From Actinospineispora acaciae DSM 45401 (lineage in GTDB: Bacteria > Actinomycetota > Actinomycetes > Mycobacteriales > Pseudonocardiaceae), in NCBI RefSeq assembly GCF_000620785.1, contig NZ_JIAI01000009.1, positions 278,616 to 342,615 of the forward strand: a stretch of 64,000 nt of DNA. Direction: 5' to 3'. Positions 27,732-36,119 of the stretch are shown in pieces. Positions within the stretch are counted from its first letter, which is position 1. Each line of letters begins with the position of its first letter. The notes below the pieces were generated by a model. The model did no database searches. It had not been told where the DNA came from and saw only the letters and a program-made list of their open reading frames with translations. Made by a program: the position numbers and the translations under genes.

Positions 27732-28505
27732 TTACAACACCCCGACCAGGCCGCCGTCGCAGCGGACCGCGATGCCCGTCAGGTACGAGGCGGGCGCCCC
27801 GCACAGGAACGCCACCAGCGCGCCGAACTCGTCCGGCCGGCCGTAGCGGCGGGCGGGGATCTCGGCGGCGGCGTCCGCGCGGACGTCGGCCAGCGTGCGG
27901 CCCTGGCGTTCGGCCTGGGCGCCGTCGATGGCGTCGGTGCGGTCCGTGCTGATCCGGCCGGGCAGCGCCAGGTTCACCGTGACCCCGTCGGCGGCGACCT
28001 CGGTGGCCAGGCTCTTCAGGTACGCCGCGAGCGCGGAGCGGCCGATGTTGGACAGCGCCAGCCCGGTCAGCGGGGCGACCACGCCGCTGGAGCCGATGGC
28101 CACGATCCGGCCCCAGCCGCGCTCGCGCATCCCGGGCAGGACGGCCTCGACGAGGGTCTGGTGTACGAGCAGGAGGTCGTGCACGGCGCGCGCGGAGTCC
28201 GCGGCGGTCACCGTGGAGGCGGTGGCCGGGCGCGGGCCGGGGCCGTTCAGGACCAGGATGTCGACCTGGCCGAACGCGCCGGCGGCCGCGGTGAGGAGGG
28301 TGTTCGGGCCGTCCGGCGCGAGCAGGTCGACCTCGGCGCCGACCGCACCGGGCAGCTCGGCGGCGATCGCCCTGGCCCGCTCGCCGCGCCGGCCGGACAC
28401 CAGCACGTTCGCCCCCTCGGCCGCGAGCGCCCGCGCCGACGCCTCGCCCAGCCCCGCCGTGGACGCGCACACCACCGCGTTCCGACCGCCGATCCCCAGC
28501 TCCAT
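27732..28505 (-). CDS. Short-chain dehydrogenase/reductase
   Basis: A 257-residue SDR. The expected N-terminal nucleotide-binding glycine motif is slightly atypical (VVCASTAGLGEASARAL), then LNGPGPRP stands where NNAG is usual, as in the 3-oxoacyl-ACP-reductase-like subgroup that reads NxGG/NGPGP. The catalytic Ser is in IGSSGV; the usual Tyr-xxx-Lys reads NIGRSALAAYLKSLA, where the Tyr position is replaced and a shifted Tyr-Leu-Lys occurs. It may be catalytically altered. Two bases separate it from the convergent gene at 26851. Confidence 0.85.
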   Translation of the reverse strand: MELGIGGRNAVVCASTAGLGEASARALAAEGANVLVSGRRGERARAIAAELPGAVGAEVDLLAPDGPNTLLTAAAGAFGQVDILVLNGPGPRPATASTVTAADSARAVHDLLLVHQTLVEAVLPGMRERGWGRIVAIGSSGVVAPLTGLALSNIGRSALAAYLKSLATEVAADGVTVNLALPGRISTDRTDAIDGAQAERQGRTLADVRADAAAEIPARRYGRPDEFGALVAFLCGAPASYLTGIAVRCDGGLVGVL

Positions 28506-28560
28506 CGGGTCTCCTCCCGTTCGACCCCTTCACGCTAGACGCCGCGCGGCGCCGAGACGA

Positions 28561-28869
28561 TCACCCGCTGCCGGGAGGCACGGGGCGGAGGGGCTCGGTG
28601 TCCGGCTCGGTGGCGCGGGCGGCGGCTTCGGTGGCGTGGCGTTGGGCGGCCGCGAGCTGGCTGGCGATCACCCAGGAGAACCGGATGCGGCCGTTCGGCA
28701 GGCGGCGGTAGACGGGTTCGCCGTCGTCGAGAGGGCGGCGCAGGGCCAGGCCGGTCATGGCGGCGGCCCAGGTCAGGGCCGCGGCGGCGACGATCAGGGC
28801 GGCGATCAGGAGGGTGGGACTCACCGAGACGACCACCTGCGGGTCGTCGGCTGCCGGGGCCGCTAGCAT
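28561..28869 (-). CDS. Small single-pass membrane protein, unknown
   Basis: A 102-residue protein with one strong transmembrane segment at about residues 15-42 (TLLIAALIVAAAALTWAAAM), followed by a basic cytoplasmic stretch and an Ala/Glu/Pro tail. ATG 28869 has GGGAG 5 bases upstream; a longer frame to 29031 would run into the divergent promoter. It is divergent from the XRE/DUF397 pair, so they may share regulation. No family recognised. Confidence 0.65.
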   Translation of the reverse strand: MLAAPAADDPQVVVSVSPTLLIAALIVAAAALTWAAAMTGLALRRPLDDGEPVYRRLPNGRIRFSWVIASQLAAAQRHATEAAARATEPDTEPLRPVPPGSG

Positions 28870-28969
28870 CTGGACTCCCTGCCGAAGAGTGGGTGATGGG
28901 AACTTTGCCAGCGAACTTCCGGTTTTAAAAGTGGGAGTTGCAGTTTCTACACGGAAAGCGGAGCGCGGC

Positions 28970-29854
28970 GTGACGGAGAGCGACGGCGGTAGCTCGATCG
29001 TGCGGCGCTGGCAGCTCGCGGCCGCGCTCAAGGACCTTCGGGAGCGGGCCGGGCTGACCCAGGATCAGGCCGTCGAACGGCTTCACGGAGGCGGTGGGAA
29101 GTGGTCGACGTCGAAGCTGTCGCGGGTGGAGAACCGCGAGCACGGCATCCGCCCGAGGGAGGTGGAGCAGTTGCTCGATCTCTACGGCGTGAGCGATCCG
29201 GTCGAACGCGAGCAGTTGCTGACGCTGGCCGCCCGTGCCCGCGAACGCGACTGGCGCTACACCTACGGCCCGGACCTGTCGATGCCGTTGCGAACAGTGG
29301 TCAGTCTCGAAGCCGACGTGATCGCGATCCGTCAGTTCGAGATCATGGTGGTCCCAGGACTGTTGCAGACCACTGACTACACCCGTGCGTTGATCGAGGC
29401 GACCAGCCCAGTCACGCTCAGCCCGATTGAGGTGGACCGTCGGGTTGCGCTCCGGATGACTCGGCAACACATCCTCCGCAAGGAGCGGCCGCCGACCATC
29501 CACGTAATCCTGGACGAGGGTGTCCTGCGGCGGGTCGTCGGGAACCGATCAATCATGCGGGATCAGTTGCGGAAGCTTGTTGATCTCGCTTCTGAGCCAC
29601 CTCTGACCTTGCAGGTCCTGCCGTTCGGGCGAGGCGCCGGCCCTGGCTTCAACGGCCCATTTACGCTGCTCACGCTGCCCGAGCCGACGCCCGATGTGTT
29701 GTACGGCGAGAGCGGCCCCTCGGGTATGGTCTTTATTGAGGATCAGGAACGGGTACGCACGTACACGCTCTGGCACGGGATGCTCACGCAGCTCGCGCTG
29801 TCTCGGGGCGAGTCACTGGAGATGCTCGGCGAGATGGCCACGAGCTTCGAGTGA
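28970..29854 (+). CDS. Scr1/WhiJ-type XRE regulator (DUF5753)
   Basis: A 294-residue protein with an N-terminal XRE helix-turn-helix (about 12-70, including LRERAGLTQDQAVERL and SKLSRVENREHGIRP) and a C-terminal DUF5753 domain (FEIMVVPGLLQTTDYTRAL through LLTLPEPTPDVLYGE). In Streptomyces these pair with DUF397 proteins in developmental and antibiotic control. GTG 28970 is taken as start because family members begin shortly before the HTH. Its stop overlaps the DUF397 gene by 4 nt. Confidence 0.9.
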   Translation: MTESDGGSSIVRRWQLAAALKDLRERAGLTQDQAVERLHGGGGKWSTSKLSRVENREHGIRPREVEQLLDLYGVSDPVEREQLLTLAARARERDWRYTYGPDLSMPLRTVVSLEADVIAIRQFEIMVVPGLLQTTDYTRALIEATSPVTLSPIEVDRRVALRMTRQHILRKERPPTIHVILDEGVLRRVVGNRSIMRDQLRKLVDLASEPPLTLQVLPFGRGAGPGFNGPFTLLTLPEPTPDVLYGESGPSGMVFIEDQERVRTYTLWHGMLTQLALSRGESLEMLGEMATSFE

Positions 29855-30084
29855 GCGCCATGGGGAAGGTGAGGAACATGCGTTCTTGCGACTGGCGCAA
29901 GAGCAGCTACTCCCACGAGGCGAACGGCGGCTCCGAGTGCGTCGAGGTTGCGGGCCTGAGCAGCGGGCGGGTTGGCGTGCGGGACAGCAAGAACCCTGAC
30001 GGCGGGCACCTCACGTTCAGCCGTACCGAGCTGGCCGCCTGGATCACGGCCGTGAAGGCCGGGGAGTTCGACGACCTCGGCTGA
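29851..30084 (+). CDS. DUF397-domain protein (partner of XRE regulator)
   Basis: A 77-residue protein with the complete DUF397 signature: WRKSSYS, then GGSECVEVA, VGVRDSKNPDGG and LTFSRTELAAWITAVKAGEFD. DUF397 proteins act with the adjacent Scr1/WhiJ-like DNA-binding protein, probably by direct contact. The GTG at 29851 overlaps the XRE stop (GTGA); ATG 29860 or 29878 are alternative starts closer to the family's usual length. Confidence 0.9.
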   Translation: MSAMGKVRNMRSCDWRKSSYSHEANGGSECVEVAGLSSGRVGVRDSKNPDGGHLTFSRTELAAWITAVKAGEFDDLG

Positions 30085-30088
30085 GCCG

Positions 30089-30868
30089 TCACTCGCCCGG
30101 CCAGACCGGGGGCCGTTTCTCCTGGAAGGCGCGGACGCCCTCGACGCTGTCGGCGCTGGACAGCGCGGCGATCACCGCCGGGAGGCGCTGGGCCTGCGCC
30201 TCTCTCGCGGACAGGTGTTCCGTCCGCTGGACCAGTTGTTTGATCGCGCGCAGTGACGTCGGCGCGCAGGCCAGCACGTCGGCCACCCACCTGTCCACCG
30301 CCGCATCCAGTTCGGCGGCCGGGACGACCTCGTTCACCAGGCCCATTCTGTGCAGCTCGGCGGCGGGGGCGCGGCGGCCGGTGAGCAGCAGGCCCATGGC
30401 CTGGGTGTGCGGCACCCGGCGGACCAGGCGCGCGATGCCGCCGTCCAGTGGCAGCCGGCCCACGCGGGGCTCGGTCAGGCCGAACCGGGCGTGGTCGGCC
30501 GCGATCACGATGTCGCAGCCGAGCACCATCTCCATTCCGCCGCCCAGTGCGTAGCCGTTGACCCGCGCGATCACCGGGACGTCCAGGGAGTCGCGCAGCG
30601 CCAGCGCGCCGAAGCCGTTCGGGTCCAGGTCGGCCCAGTACTCCAGACCAGTCTTGTCGACCGCGGCCGCCGACATGTCCGCGCCGACGCAGAACGAGCG
30701 GTCGCCGGCGCCGGTGAGCACCACGACGCGGACCGAGCGGTCGTCCTCGATCCGTCGCCAGATCTCGTCCAACTCCCGGTGGGTGGCCGGGTCGACGGCG
30801 TTGAGGACCTCGGGGCGGTCGATGGTGACCCGGGCGACGTGCTTGTCGACCGCGTAGTGCACCGTCAT
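30089..30868 (-). CDS. Enoyl-CoA hydratase/isomerase
   Basis: A 259-residue crotonase-fold protein. The oxyanion-hole segments are GAGDRSFCVGADMS (about 54-67) and ALGGGMEMVLGCDIVIAAD (about 106-124), followed by FGLTEPRVGRLPLDGG, where a catalytic Glu is present. It hydrates or otherwise processes a CoA thioester and probably acts after the CoA-transferase, whose stop overlaps its start by 4 nt. Last gene of a four-gene catabolic operon. Confidence 0.9.
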   Translation of the reverse strand: MTVHYAVDKHVARVTIDRPEVLNAVDPATHRELDEIWRRIEDDRSVRVVVLTGAGDRSFCVGADMSAAAVDKTGLEYWADLDPNGFGALALRDSLDVPVIARVNGYALGGGMEMVLGCDIVIAADHARFGLTEPRVGRLPLDGGIARLVRRVPHTQAMGLLLTGRRAPAAELHRMGLVNEVVPAAELDAAVDRWVADVLACAPTSLRAIKQLVQRTEHLSAREAQAQRLPAVIAALSSADSVEGVRAFQEKRPPVWPGE

Positions 30869-32052
30869 CCCAGCACCCCCTCGGCGCGCAGCTCGGCGAC
30901 CCGGGACGGGGGGTAGCCGTGCTCGGTGAGGATCTCCTCGGCGTGCTCGCCCAGCCGGGGCGGCACCCGGCGCACCCGCGCGGGCGTGCCGGAGAGGTGC
31001 ACGGGCGCGGCGAGCACCTTGACCGGACCGGCGGCGGGGTGCTCCATGTCGAGCAGCATCCTGTTGACCGCCGTCTGCTCGTCGGCCAGCGCCTCGGCGA
31101 GCGAGCGCACCGGCGCGCAGAGCAGGTCCTGGTCCTCCAGTCGCTTGAGCCAGTGTGCGGTGGTGTTACCGGCGAACCGCTCCCGGAAGATCCGTTGCAG
31201 CTCGGGGCGGTGCTCGATCTGGCGTTCGAGGGTGGCGAACTCCGGCCGCTGCGACAGGTCCTCGTCGAGTTCCAGCGCGGCGGAAATGTCGCGCAGCGGG
31301 TTCTGCTTGAACGCGCCGACCATGCACACCGCGCCGTCGGTGGTCTCGAACACGCCGGACAGCGGCATCGCCGCCCAGTTGATCTCCCGGCCGCGATTGA
31401 GGCGCATGGACGCCTCCTGCATCTGCATGTGCAGCATGGAGTCGTACATCGCCACCTCGACGCGCTGGCCCTCGCCGGTGCGCTCGCGGGAGAGCAGCGC
31501 CAGCAGGATGCCCTGCATCAGGTGCATGCCGGTGGTGTAGTCGCACAGTGTCGTCGGGTAGATGCTCAGCGGCAGGTCGTCGGACGCGCGGCGCCACATC
31601 ACGCCGGAGTAGGCCTGGGCCAGCACGTCCTGGCCGCCCTTGTGCCGGTACGGGCCGTCGGGTCCGAAGCCGGTGCCGGACGCCCAGATCAGCCTCGGGT
31701 TGATCGTCTTCAACGAGTCGTAGCCGAAGCCGAGGCGCTCCATCACGCCGGAGCGGAAGTTGCTCACCACCACGTCGGCGTCCCTGACCAGGTCGTAGAC
31801 GAGCTGCTTGCCGTGCTCGGAGCGGGTGTCCACGGTGATGCTGCGCTTGTTGCGGTTGATGCTCAGGAACACCGGGTTGTCCGGGCCGGCGGGGTCCGGG
31901 ATGGAGGTGCGGGACAGGTCGCCGGCGCCCGGGCGCTCGATCTTGATCACGTCGGCGCCGAAGTCGCCGAGCAGCTGGGTGCAGCAGGGGCCGAGGTAGA
32001 CCTGGGTGAAGTCCAGGACGGTCACCCCGTCCAGCGGCATCGCGGTGGTCAC
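30865..32052 (-). CDS. Class III (CaiB/BaiF) CoA-transferase
   Basis: A 395-residue formyl-CoA-transferase-family protein, with the usual N-terminal LDFTQVYLGPCCTQLLGDFGADVIKIERP and NRNKRSITVD, and the catalytic-Asp region in about residues 165-175 (LCDYTTGMHL). It transfers CoA to an organic acid, activating it for breakdown. GTG 32052 overlaps the oxidoreductase stop by 4 nt, and the stop overlaps the hydratase start by 4 nt. The acid substrate is unknown. Confidence 0.92.
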   Translation of the reverse strand: MTTAMPLDGVTVLDFTQVYLGPCCTQLLGDFGADVIKIERPGAGDLSRTSIPDPAGPDNPVFLSINRNKRSITVDTRSEHGKQLVYDLVRDADVVVSNFRSGVMERLGFGYDSLKTINPRLIWASGTGFGPDGPYRHKGGQDVLAQAYSGVMWRRASDDLPLSIYPTTLCDYTTGMHLMQGILLALLSRERTGEGQRVEVAMYDSMLHMQMQEASMRLNRGREINWAAMPLSGVFETTDGAVCMVGAFKQNPLRDISAALELDEDLSQRPEFATLERQIEHRPELQRIFRERFAGNTTAHWLKRLEDQDLLCAPVRSLAEALADEQTAVNRMLLDMEHPAAGPVKVLAAPVHLSGTPARVRRVPPRLGEHAEEILTEHGYPPSRVAELRAEGVLG

Positions 32053-33416
32053 GCCGGCACCTCCTCGTCGACGGTGGCGTTCGCGGACGGTACGTCTCCG
32101 GGGTCCGCGCCCTGTTCGTGCATGGCCTTCTGGATCCGCGGCGCGGGCACCTCCCGGACGGTGGTGCCGGCGTCGGCGGCGATCGCGGCGGCCACCCCGG
32201 CGGCCTGGCCCATCGCCATGCACGGCGGGATCTCCCGGGACATGCGCTGCGCGTCGGGGGTGGCGGAGTAGTGGCGTCCGGCGACCAGGAGTTGCTCCAC
32301 GCCGGTCGGGAGCAGCGCCCGGTACGGGGTGTAGTAGTCGCGGCCCCGGCACACGGCGTCCGGGAAGTGCCGGCGGGTCACCAGGTCGTCCTTGGTCACC
32401 ACGTACTCGCCGCGCAGCAGCCGGGTCTGGCGCACTCCGATCTGCTCGGCCACGTCCACCACGTAGCAGCGCTCGAACCCGGGCAGGACCTCGCGCACGT
32501 ACTCCACGACGGACGCGATCCGCCCGCGCGCCTCGAACTCGGCGTCGGTGAGCGACTCGGGGTCGGCGCCGTCGAAGCCGGTCAGGTGCGGGCAGTTGCA
32601 CCACACCACGCCGGGCAGCGGCGTCTTGAGCCACCACAGCTCCCACGCCCCGCCGAGCATCCGCTTGACCTTGCGGTTGATCGCCCGCACCTCGCGCGGG
32701 TGTTCCAGCTCGAAACGGTCGGCCGTCTCGGTGTCGACGCCGCCGAGGCGGAAGACCAGGGTGACCAGGTACCTGTCGTGTACGAACTCGGCGCCGCTGC
32801 GGGAGGCCACGTCGATGTCGCCGGTGGTGTCGATGACGATGTCGCCGAGGACGGCCTGCGGGCCGGCCTTGGTCTCGCACACCACGCCCTTGATCGTGCC
32901 GTCCTCCAGGACCGGCCGGGAGAACCAGCTGTGCAGCCGCAGGCGCACGCCGTTCTCCCTGACCAGGTCGTTGGACACCCGCTTCCAGCCGTCCGGGTCG
33001 AACGCGACGGCGTAGCAGATGGGCTTGGGGTTGGTGTGGGTGTGGAAGTCGTAGGCGCCCCAGCGCGCCCAGCGCGCCCAGGTCTCGGGGGAGGCGTACC
33101 GGTCGGCCTCGGGTGGGTAGACGGCCAGGCCGAGGGCGGCCAGCCGGTCGACGTACTCGGAGACGATGCCGCGCACGGTGACCTCCGCGCCGTTGCACAT
33201 GTCGTCGAGCACCAGCACCATCCCGCCGGAGGCCAGCCCGCCCAGCGCGGCGTAGCGCTCCAGCAGCGTCACCGAGGCGCCCCGCCGCGCCGCCGCGACC
33301 GCCGCACTCACCCCCGCCGGCCCGCCGCCGACCACCACCACATCGGCGCGGTCCACCACCGGAGCCCGTACCTCGTCCACAACCACGCGCGCCTCCTTCG
33401 TTATGGGCTCACTCAC
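32049..33416 (-). CDS. FAD-dependent oxidoreductase (FAD_oxidored family)
   Basis: A 455-residue flavoprotein. The dinucleotide-binding motif VVVGGGPAGVSAAVAAARRG is at about residues 27-46. A conserved LIxTTGDIDVA-type segment (IVIDTTGDIDVASRSG) and C-terminal RMSREIPPCMAMGQAAGVAAA place it in the FAD_oxidored group, often found in catabolic operons. It lies between the importer and CoA-transferase genes, overlapping each by 8 and 4 nt. It probably oxidises the imported substrate or an intermediate; this is inference. Confidence 0.87.
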   Translation of the reverse strand: MSEPITKEARVVVDEVRAPVVDRADVVVVGGGPAGVSAAVAAARRGASVTLLERYAALGGLASGGMVLVLDDMCNGAEVTVRGIVSEYVDRLAALGLAVYPPEADRYASPETWARWARWGAYDFHTHTNPKPICYAVAFDPDGWKRVSNDLVRENGVRLRLHSWFSRPVLEDGTIKGVVCETKAGPQAVLGDIVIDTTGDIDVASRSGAEFVHDRYLVTLVFRLGGVDTETADRFELEHPREVRAINRKVKRMLGGAWELWWLKTPLPGVVWCNCPHLTGFDGADPESLTDAEFEARGRIASVVEYVREVLPGFERCYVVDVAEQIGVRQTRLLRGEYVVTKDDLVTRRHFPDAVCRGRDYYTPYRALLPTGVEQLLVAGRHYSATPDAQRMSREIPPCMAMGQAAGVAAAIAADAGTTVREVPAPRIQKAMHEQGADPGDVPSANATVDEEVPA

Positions 33417-34689
33417 CGACGTACACCCCGCCGCGCCGGCGGGCGATCACGTACAGCACCGCGCTGACCGCGCACAGCGCCGCGAGGTAGCAGGGGAACA
33501 GCCAGCCGATGTGCCGGCTCTGCAGCCAGACCAGCAGGTACGACGCGGTGCCGCCGAACAGCGCCACGCCGATGCCGTACCCGACCCCGCACCCGGTGGC
33601 GCGGCACGTCTTGGGCATCAGCGACACGCTCACCACGTTGTAGAGCGTCAGGTTCACGGTGAGCACCACGCCGCCGGCCAGGAGCACGGCGGCCAGCGCG
33701 CCGACGCCCTGGCCGGAGTAGGCCAGCATCAGGAACACCGTCGGCACCGCGGCGATCCGGCCGACCAGGAACAGCCGGGACAGCCGCAGGCGGTCGGCCA
33801 GCGCGCCGACCAGCGGCGAGCCACCGATCATGATCAGCCCGAGCAGGGTGGTCAGGCCGTAGACGGTGGTCGGGTTCTCGCCGAAGCCGCTGCGCGCCAG
33901 GTTCGGCAGGCCGACGTTCCAGGCGTAGCTGAACGCCTGCACCGCGCCGACCACGAACACGATCGCCAGCAGCCCGAGCCAGTGCCGGCCGACCTGGCGC
34001 CACACCGCGCCGGCGGTGGGCGCCTGCTCGGTGTCCGCCGCGTGCAGCGTCTCGGGCAGCGAGCGGCGCAGGTAGACCACCACCACGCCGAGCACGGCGC
34101 CGAGCACGAACGGCACCCGCCAGCCCCAGTCCCGCATCGCCGCGTCGTCGAGCACCGCGCTGACCAGGAAGCTCACCAGGGCCGCGCCGACCACCCCGAA
34201 GTTGACGAACATGCTGATCCAGCCGCCCGCGTAGCGGCCCTCCCTGCCGGGCGCGAGCTCGGCGGCGTACGCGGTGCCCAGCGGCGCCTCCACCCCGGTG
34301 GACAGGCCCTGCGCGAGCCGGCAGGCCACCAGTACGACGCCGGACCAGGCGCCGATCCGCTCGTGCGTCGGCAGTACCGCGACGACCAGCGTGGACACCG
34401 CCATGATGCCCACCGACAGCAACATCACCGTGCGGCGGCCGACCCGGTCGGCGACGGTGCCGAGCAGCATCCCGCCGAACGGCCGGGCGGCGAACCCGAC
34501 GGCGAACACCGCCAACGCGGCGAGCGTGGCCGACATCGGCTCGGCGGCCGGGAAGAAGTGCGGGCCCATCAGCGAGGCGAGCAGCCCGTAGACCTGCCAG
34601 TCGTACCACTCGACGGTGTTGCCAAGGCCCAGGCCGAGCAGTGCGCGGCGGTCGACTCCCTGGGGCGGGCTGTCTGTACGGACGGTCAT
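33409..34689 (-). CDS. MFS metabolite:H+ symporter (MHS family)
   Basis: A 426-residue, 12-helix importer of the metabolite:H+ symporter family (shikimate, citrate, proline/betaine type), with LGNTVEWYDWQVYGLLASL in helix 1 and GRRTVMLLSVGIMAVST after helix 2-3. ATG 34689 (MTVRTDS) is chosen; an ATG three codons earlier is possible. It is the first gene of the catabolic operon, and its 3' end overlaps the FAD oxidoreductase by 8 nt. The imported acid is probably the operon's substrate. Confidence 0.9.
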   Translation of the reverse strand: MTVRTDSPPQGVDRRALLGLGLGNTVEWYDWQVYGLLASLMGPHFFPAAEPMSATLAALAVFAVGFAARPFGGMLLGTVADRVGRRTVMLLSVGIMAVSTLVVAVLPTHERIGAWSGVVLVACRLAQGLSTGVEAPLGTAYAAELAPGREGRYAGGWISMFVNFGVVGAALVSFLVSAVLDDAAMRDWGWRVPFVLGAVLGVVVVYLRRSLPETLHAADTEQAPTAGAVWRQVGRHWLGLLAIVFVVGAVQAFSYAWNVGLPNLARSGFGENPTTVYGLTTLLGLIMIGGSPLVGALADRLRLSRLFLVGRIAAVPTVFLMLAYSGQGVGALAAVLLAGGVVLTVNLTLYNVVSVSLMPKTCRATGCGVGYGIGVALFGGTASYLLVWLQSRHIGWLFPCYLAALCAVSAVLYVIARRRGGVYVGE

Positions 34690-34773
34690 GGCTGCCACCT
34701 CGTCACTGAAGGGCGCGCGGGATCACGGCGGCCGCATGCGGGTGCGGCCGGCCGGTTGGGAATCGTGGAACGG

Positions 34774-35370
34774 CTACCAGGTGGGCGGCGTGATGACCCA
34801 CACCGAGATGCACACCTGGTCGCCCGGGTTGACGTACCAGTGCGGGATGGTCGAGGCGTAGCGGATCGAGTCGCCCTCGTACAGGCGGTGTCGGACGCCG
34901 TCCAGGTAGACGTCCTTCATCCCGGACAGCACGAGGCCGAACTCCTCGCCGTTGTGCCGGAACGGCGTCGCGCTGGTGTCCGAGCCGGGCCTCGACTCCA
35001 CCCAGGTGGCCTCGAGCGCCCCGTTGAGGTCGGGCGTGAGCAGCTCGTAGACGTCGTCGGACTCGACGCCGTGGTGGTCGAGCCGGCGGCGCTCACCCTT
35101 GCGCACCACCGGGGAGCTCTGCTCCTCGACGTGGAACAGCCGGCCCACCGGGATGTCGAGCCCGTGCGCCAACTGGGCGAGCGAGGTGAAGGCGGGGTTG
35201 GCCTTGCCGCGCTCGATCTGGCTGATGATCCCGGTGGACAGCCCGGTGGACTCGCTGAGCTGCTCCAGCGTGAGGCCGCGCTCCTTGCGCAGCGCCCGGA
35301 CCTTGGCTCCCACGGCGGCGAGCAGCTGCCCGGTGTCTCCGGACGTCTCCGACACGACCGAGTGAGCCAT
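34774..35370 (-). CDS. XRE-cupin transcriptional regulator
   Basis: A 198-residue regulator: N-terminal XRE helix-turn-helix (about 20-75, LTLEQLSESTGLSTGIISQIERGKANP), then a C-terminal cupin (about 110-195, FRHNGEEFGLVLSGM, then YASTIPHWYVNPGDQVCISVW) that should sense a small ligand. It precedes the catabolic operon by about 85 bp on the same strand and is the likely local regulator. ATG 35370 or 35382 could start it; both lie beside a palindrome suggesting autoregulation. Confidence 0.88.
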   Translation of the reverse strand: MAHSVVSETSGDTGQLLAAVGAKVRALRKERGLTLEQLSESTGLSTGIISQIERGKANPAFTSLAQLAHGLDIPVGRLFHVEEQSSPVVRKGERRRLDHHGVESDDVYELLTPDLNGALEATWVESRPGSDTSATPFRHNGEEFGLVLSGMKDVYLDGVRHRLYEGDSIRYASTIPHWYVNPGDQVCISVWVITPPTW

Positions 35371-35380
35371 GGTGTTCACC

Positions 35381-35400
35381 ATAATGAAGTTCTTCAGTAT
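35381..35400. promoter_or_regulatory. Palindrome at the XRE-cupin gene start
   Basis: ATAATGAAGTTCTTCAGTAT: TGAAG and CTTCA arms with a 2-bp centre, extended by ATA/TAT at the ends. It overlaps the start of the regulator gene, where binding would autorepress it. Confidence 0.55.
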
Positions 35401-35401
35401 G

Positions 35402-35959
35402 TCAACGTTCTGCTGAGAGTGGCCAGCGTTCGACCGAGTCGTAGAGCGAGGTGCGGCCGGGGCCGGCGGCGAGACGGCTGCGGACCAGATGCAGTTCGGA
35501 CGCCGTCCACGGGGAGCCTTCGAAGTTGGCCAGCCCGGTGACGGCGGGGCGCAGGTCGGCGGTGCCGTTTGCCCTGGCCAGGGTGAGGTGCGGGCGGTAG
35601 GGGCGGTCCTCGACGGGGAGCTTGACGCGGCGGGCGGCGGCGCGGACCGAGGCCGCCAGCTTCCGGAGCCGGTCGGTGTCGCCGCGCACCCTGGCCCAGA
35701 GCACCCGGTCGCCGAACCGGCCGCCCGCGCCGAGCTCCAGGCTGAGGGGAGCCGCTCGCGCGGCCACCCGTTCCAGGCGGGTGCACAGGTCGGCGCGCGT
35801 CGGGTCGTCGACCTCGGCGAGGAAGGCGAGCGTGAGGTGCCACTGCTCGGGCCTGGTCCAGCGCAGTCCCGGCCGGGCTTGGCCGCGCAGCCTCTCGGTG
35901 GCGCCCCACAGCTCGTCGACCGCCTCCGCCGGCGGAACAAGCGCCACGAACAACCGCAT
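35402..35959 (-). CDS. thpR: RNA 2',3'-cyclic phosphodiesterase (ThpR/LigT)
   Basis: A 185-residue member of the 2H phosphoesterase family. Both catalytic HxT motifs are present: HLTLAF at residue 41 and HLTLAR at residue 124. Such enzymes open 2',3'-cyclic phosphates on RNA ends. ATG 35959 (MRLFVALVPP) is the usual family start; the frame stays open upstream only through a dispersed palindrome. It is divergent from the MaoC gene at 36120. Confidence 0.9.
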   Translation of the reverse strand: MRLFVALVPPAEAVDELWGATERLRGQARPGLRWTRPEQWHLTLAFLAEVDDPTRADLCTRLERVAARAAPLSLELGAGGRFGDRVLWARVRGDTDRLRKLAASVRAAARRVKLPVEDRPYRPHLTLARANGTADLRPAVTGLANFEGSPWTASELHLVRSRLAAGPGRTSLYDSVERWPLSAER

Positions 35960-35999
35960 GCGCCTATTTTCCCGCCACCTCGCCGGCCGCGAAGGGCCG

Positions 36000-36074
36000 C
36001 TCGCACACCCACTTCGTGTCCCGCACACGTGCTGCAGTGCATGTGCGGCGTACGGAGTGGGTGCGCGAGCGGAA
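36000..36074. repeat. Dispersed palindrome, family B copy 3
   Basis: This element of about 70 nt has outer arms CGCTCGCACACCCACTTCGT and, on the other side, the near complement (reading CGCTCGCGCACCCACTCCGT on the opposite strand), with a GCTGCAG centre. It lies between two divergent genes, so it is not simply a terminator. It is the best-preserved of the three copies. Confidence 0.65.
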
Positions 36075-36119
36075 GGTGTGTCAGGGTGAGGAACACGAGC
36101 GTCGACCAGGGAGGGTGTC

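Noticed and set aside
30865..33198. 777-codon frame covering the CoA-transferase and more
   Set aside because: Upstream of 32052 it is a low-complexity shadow of the FAD oxidoreductase gene.
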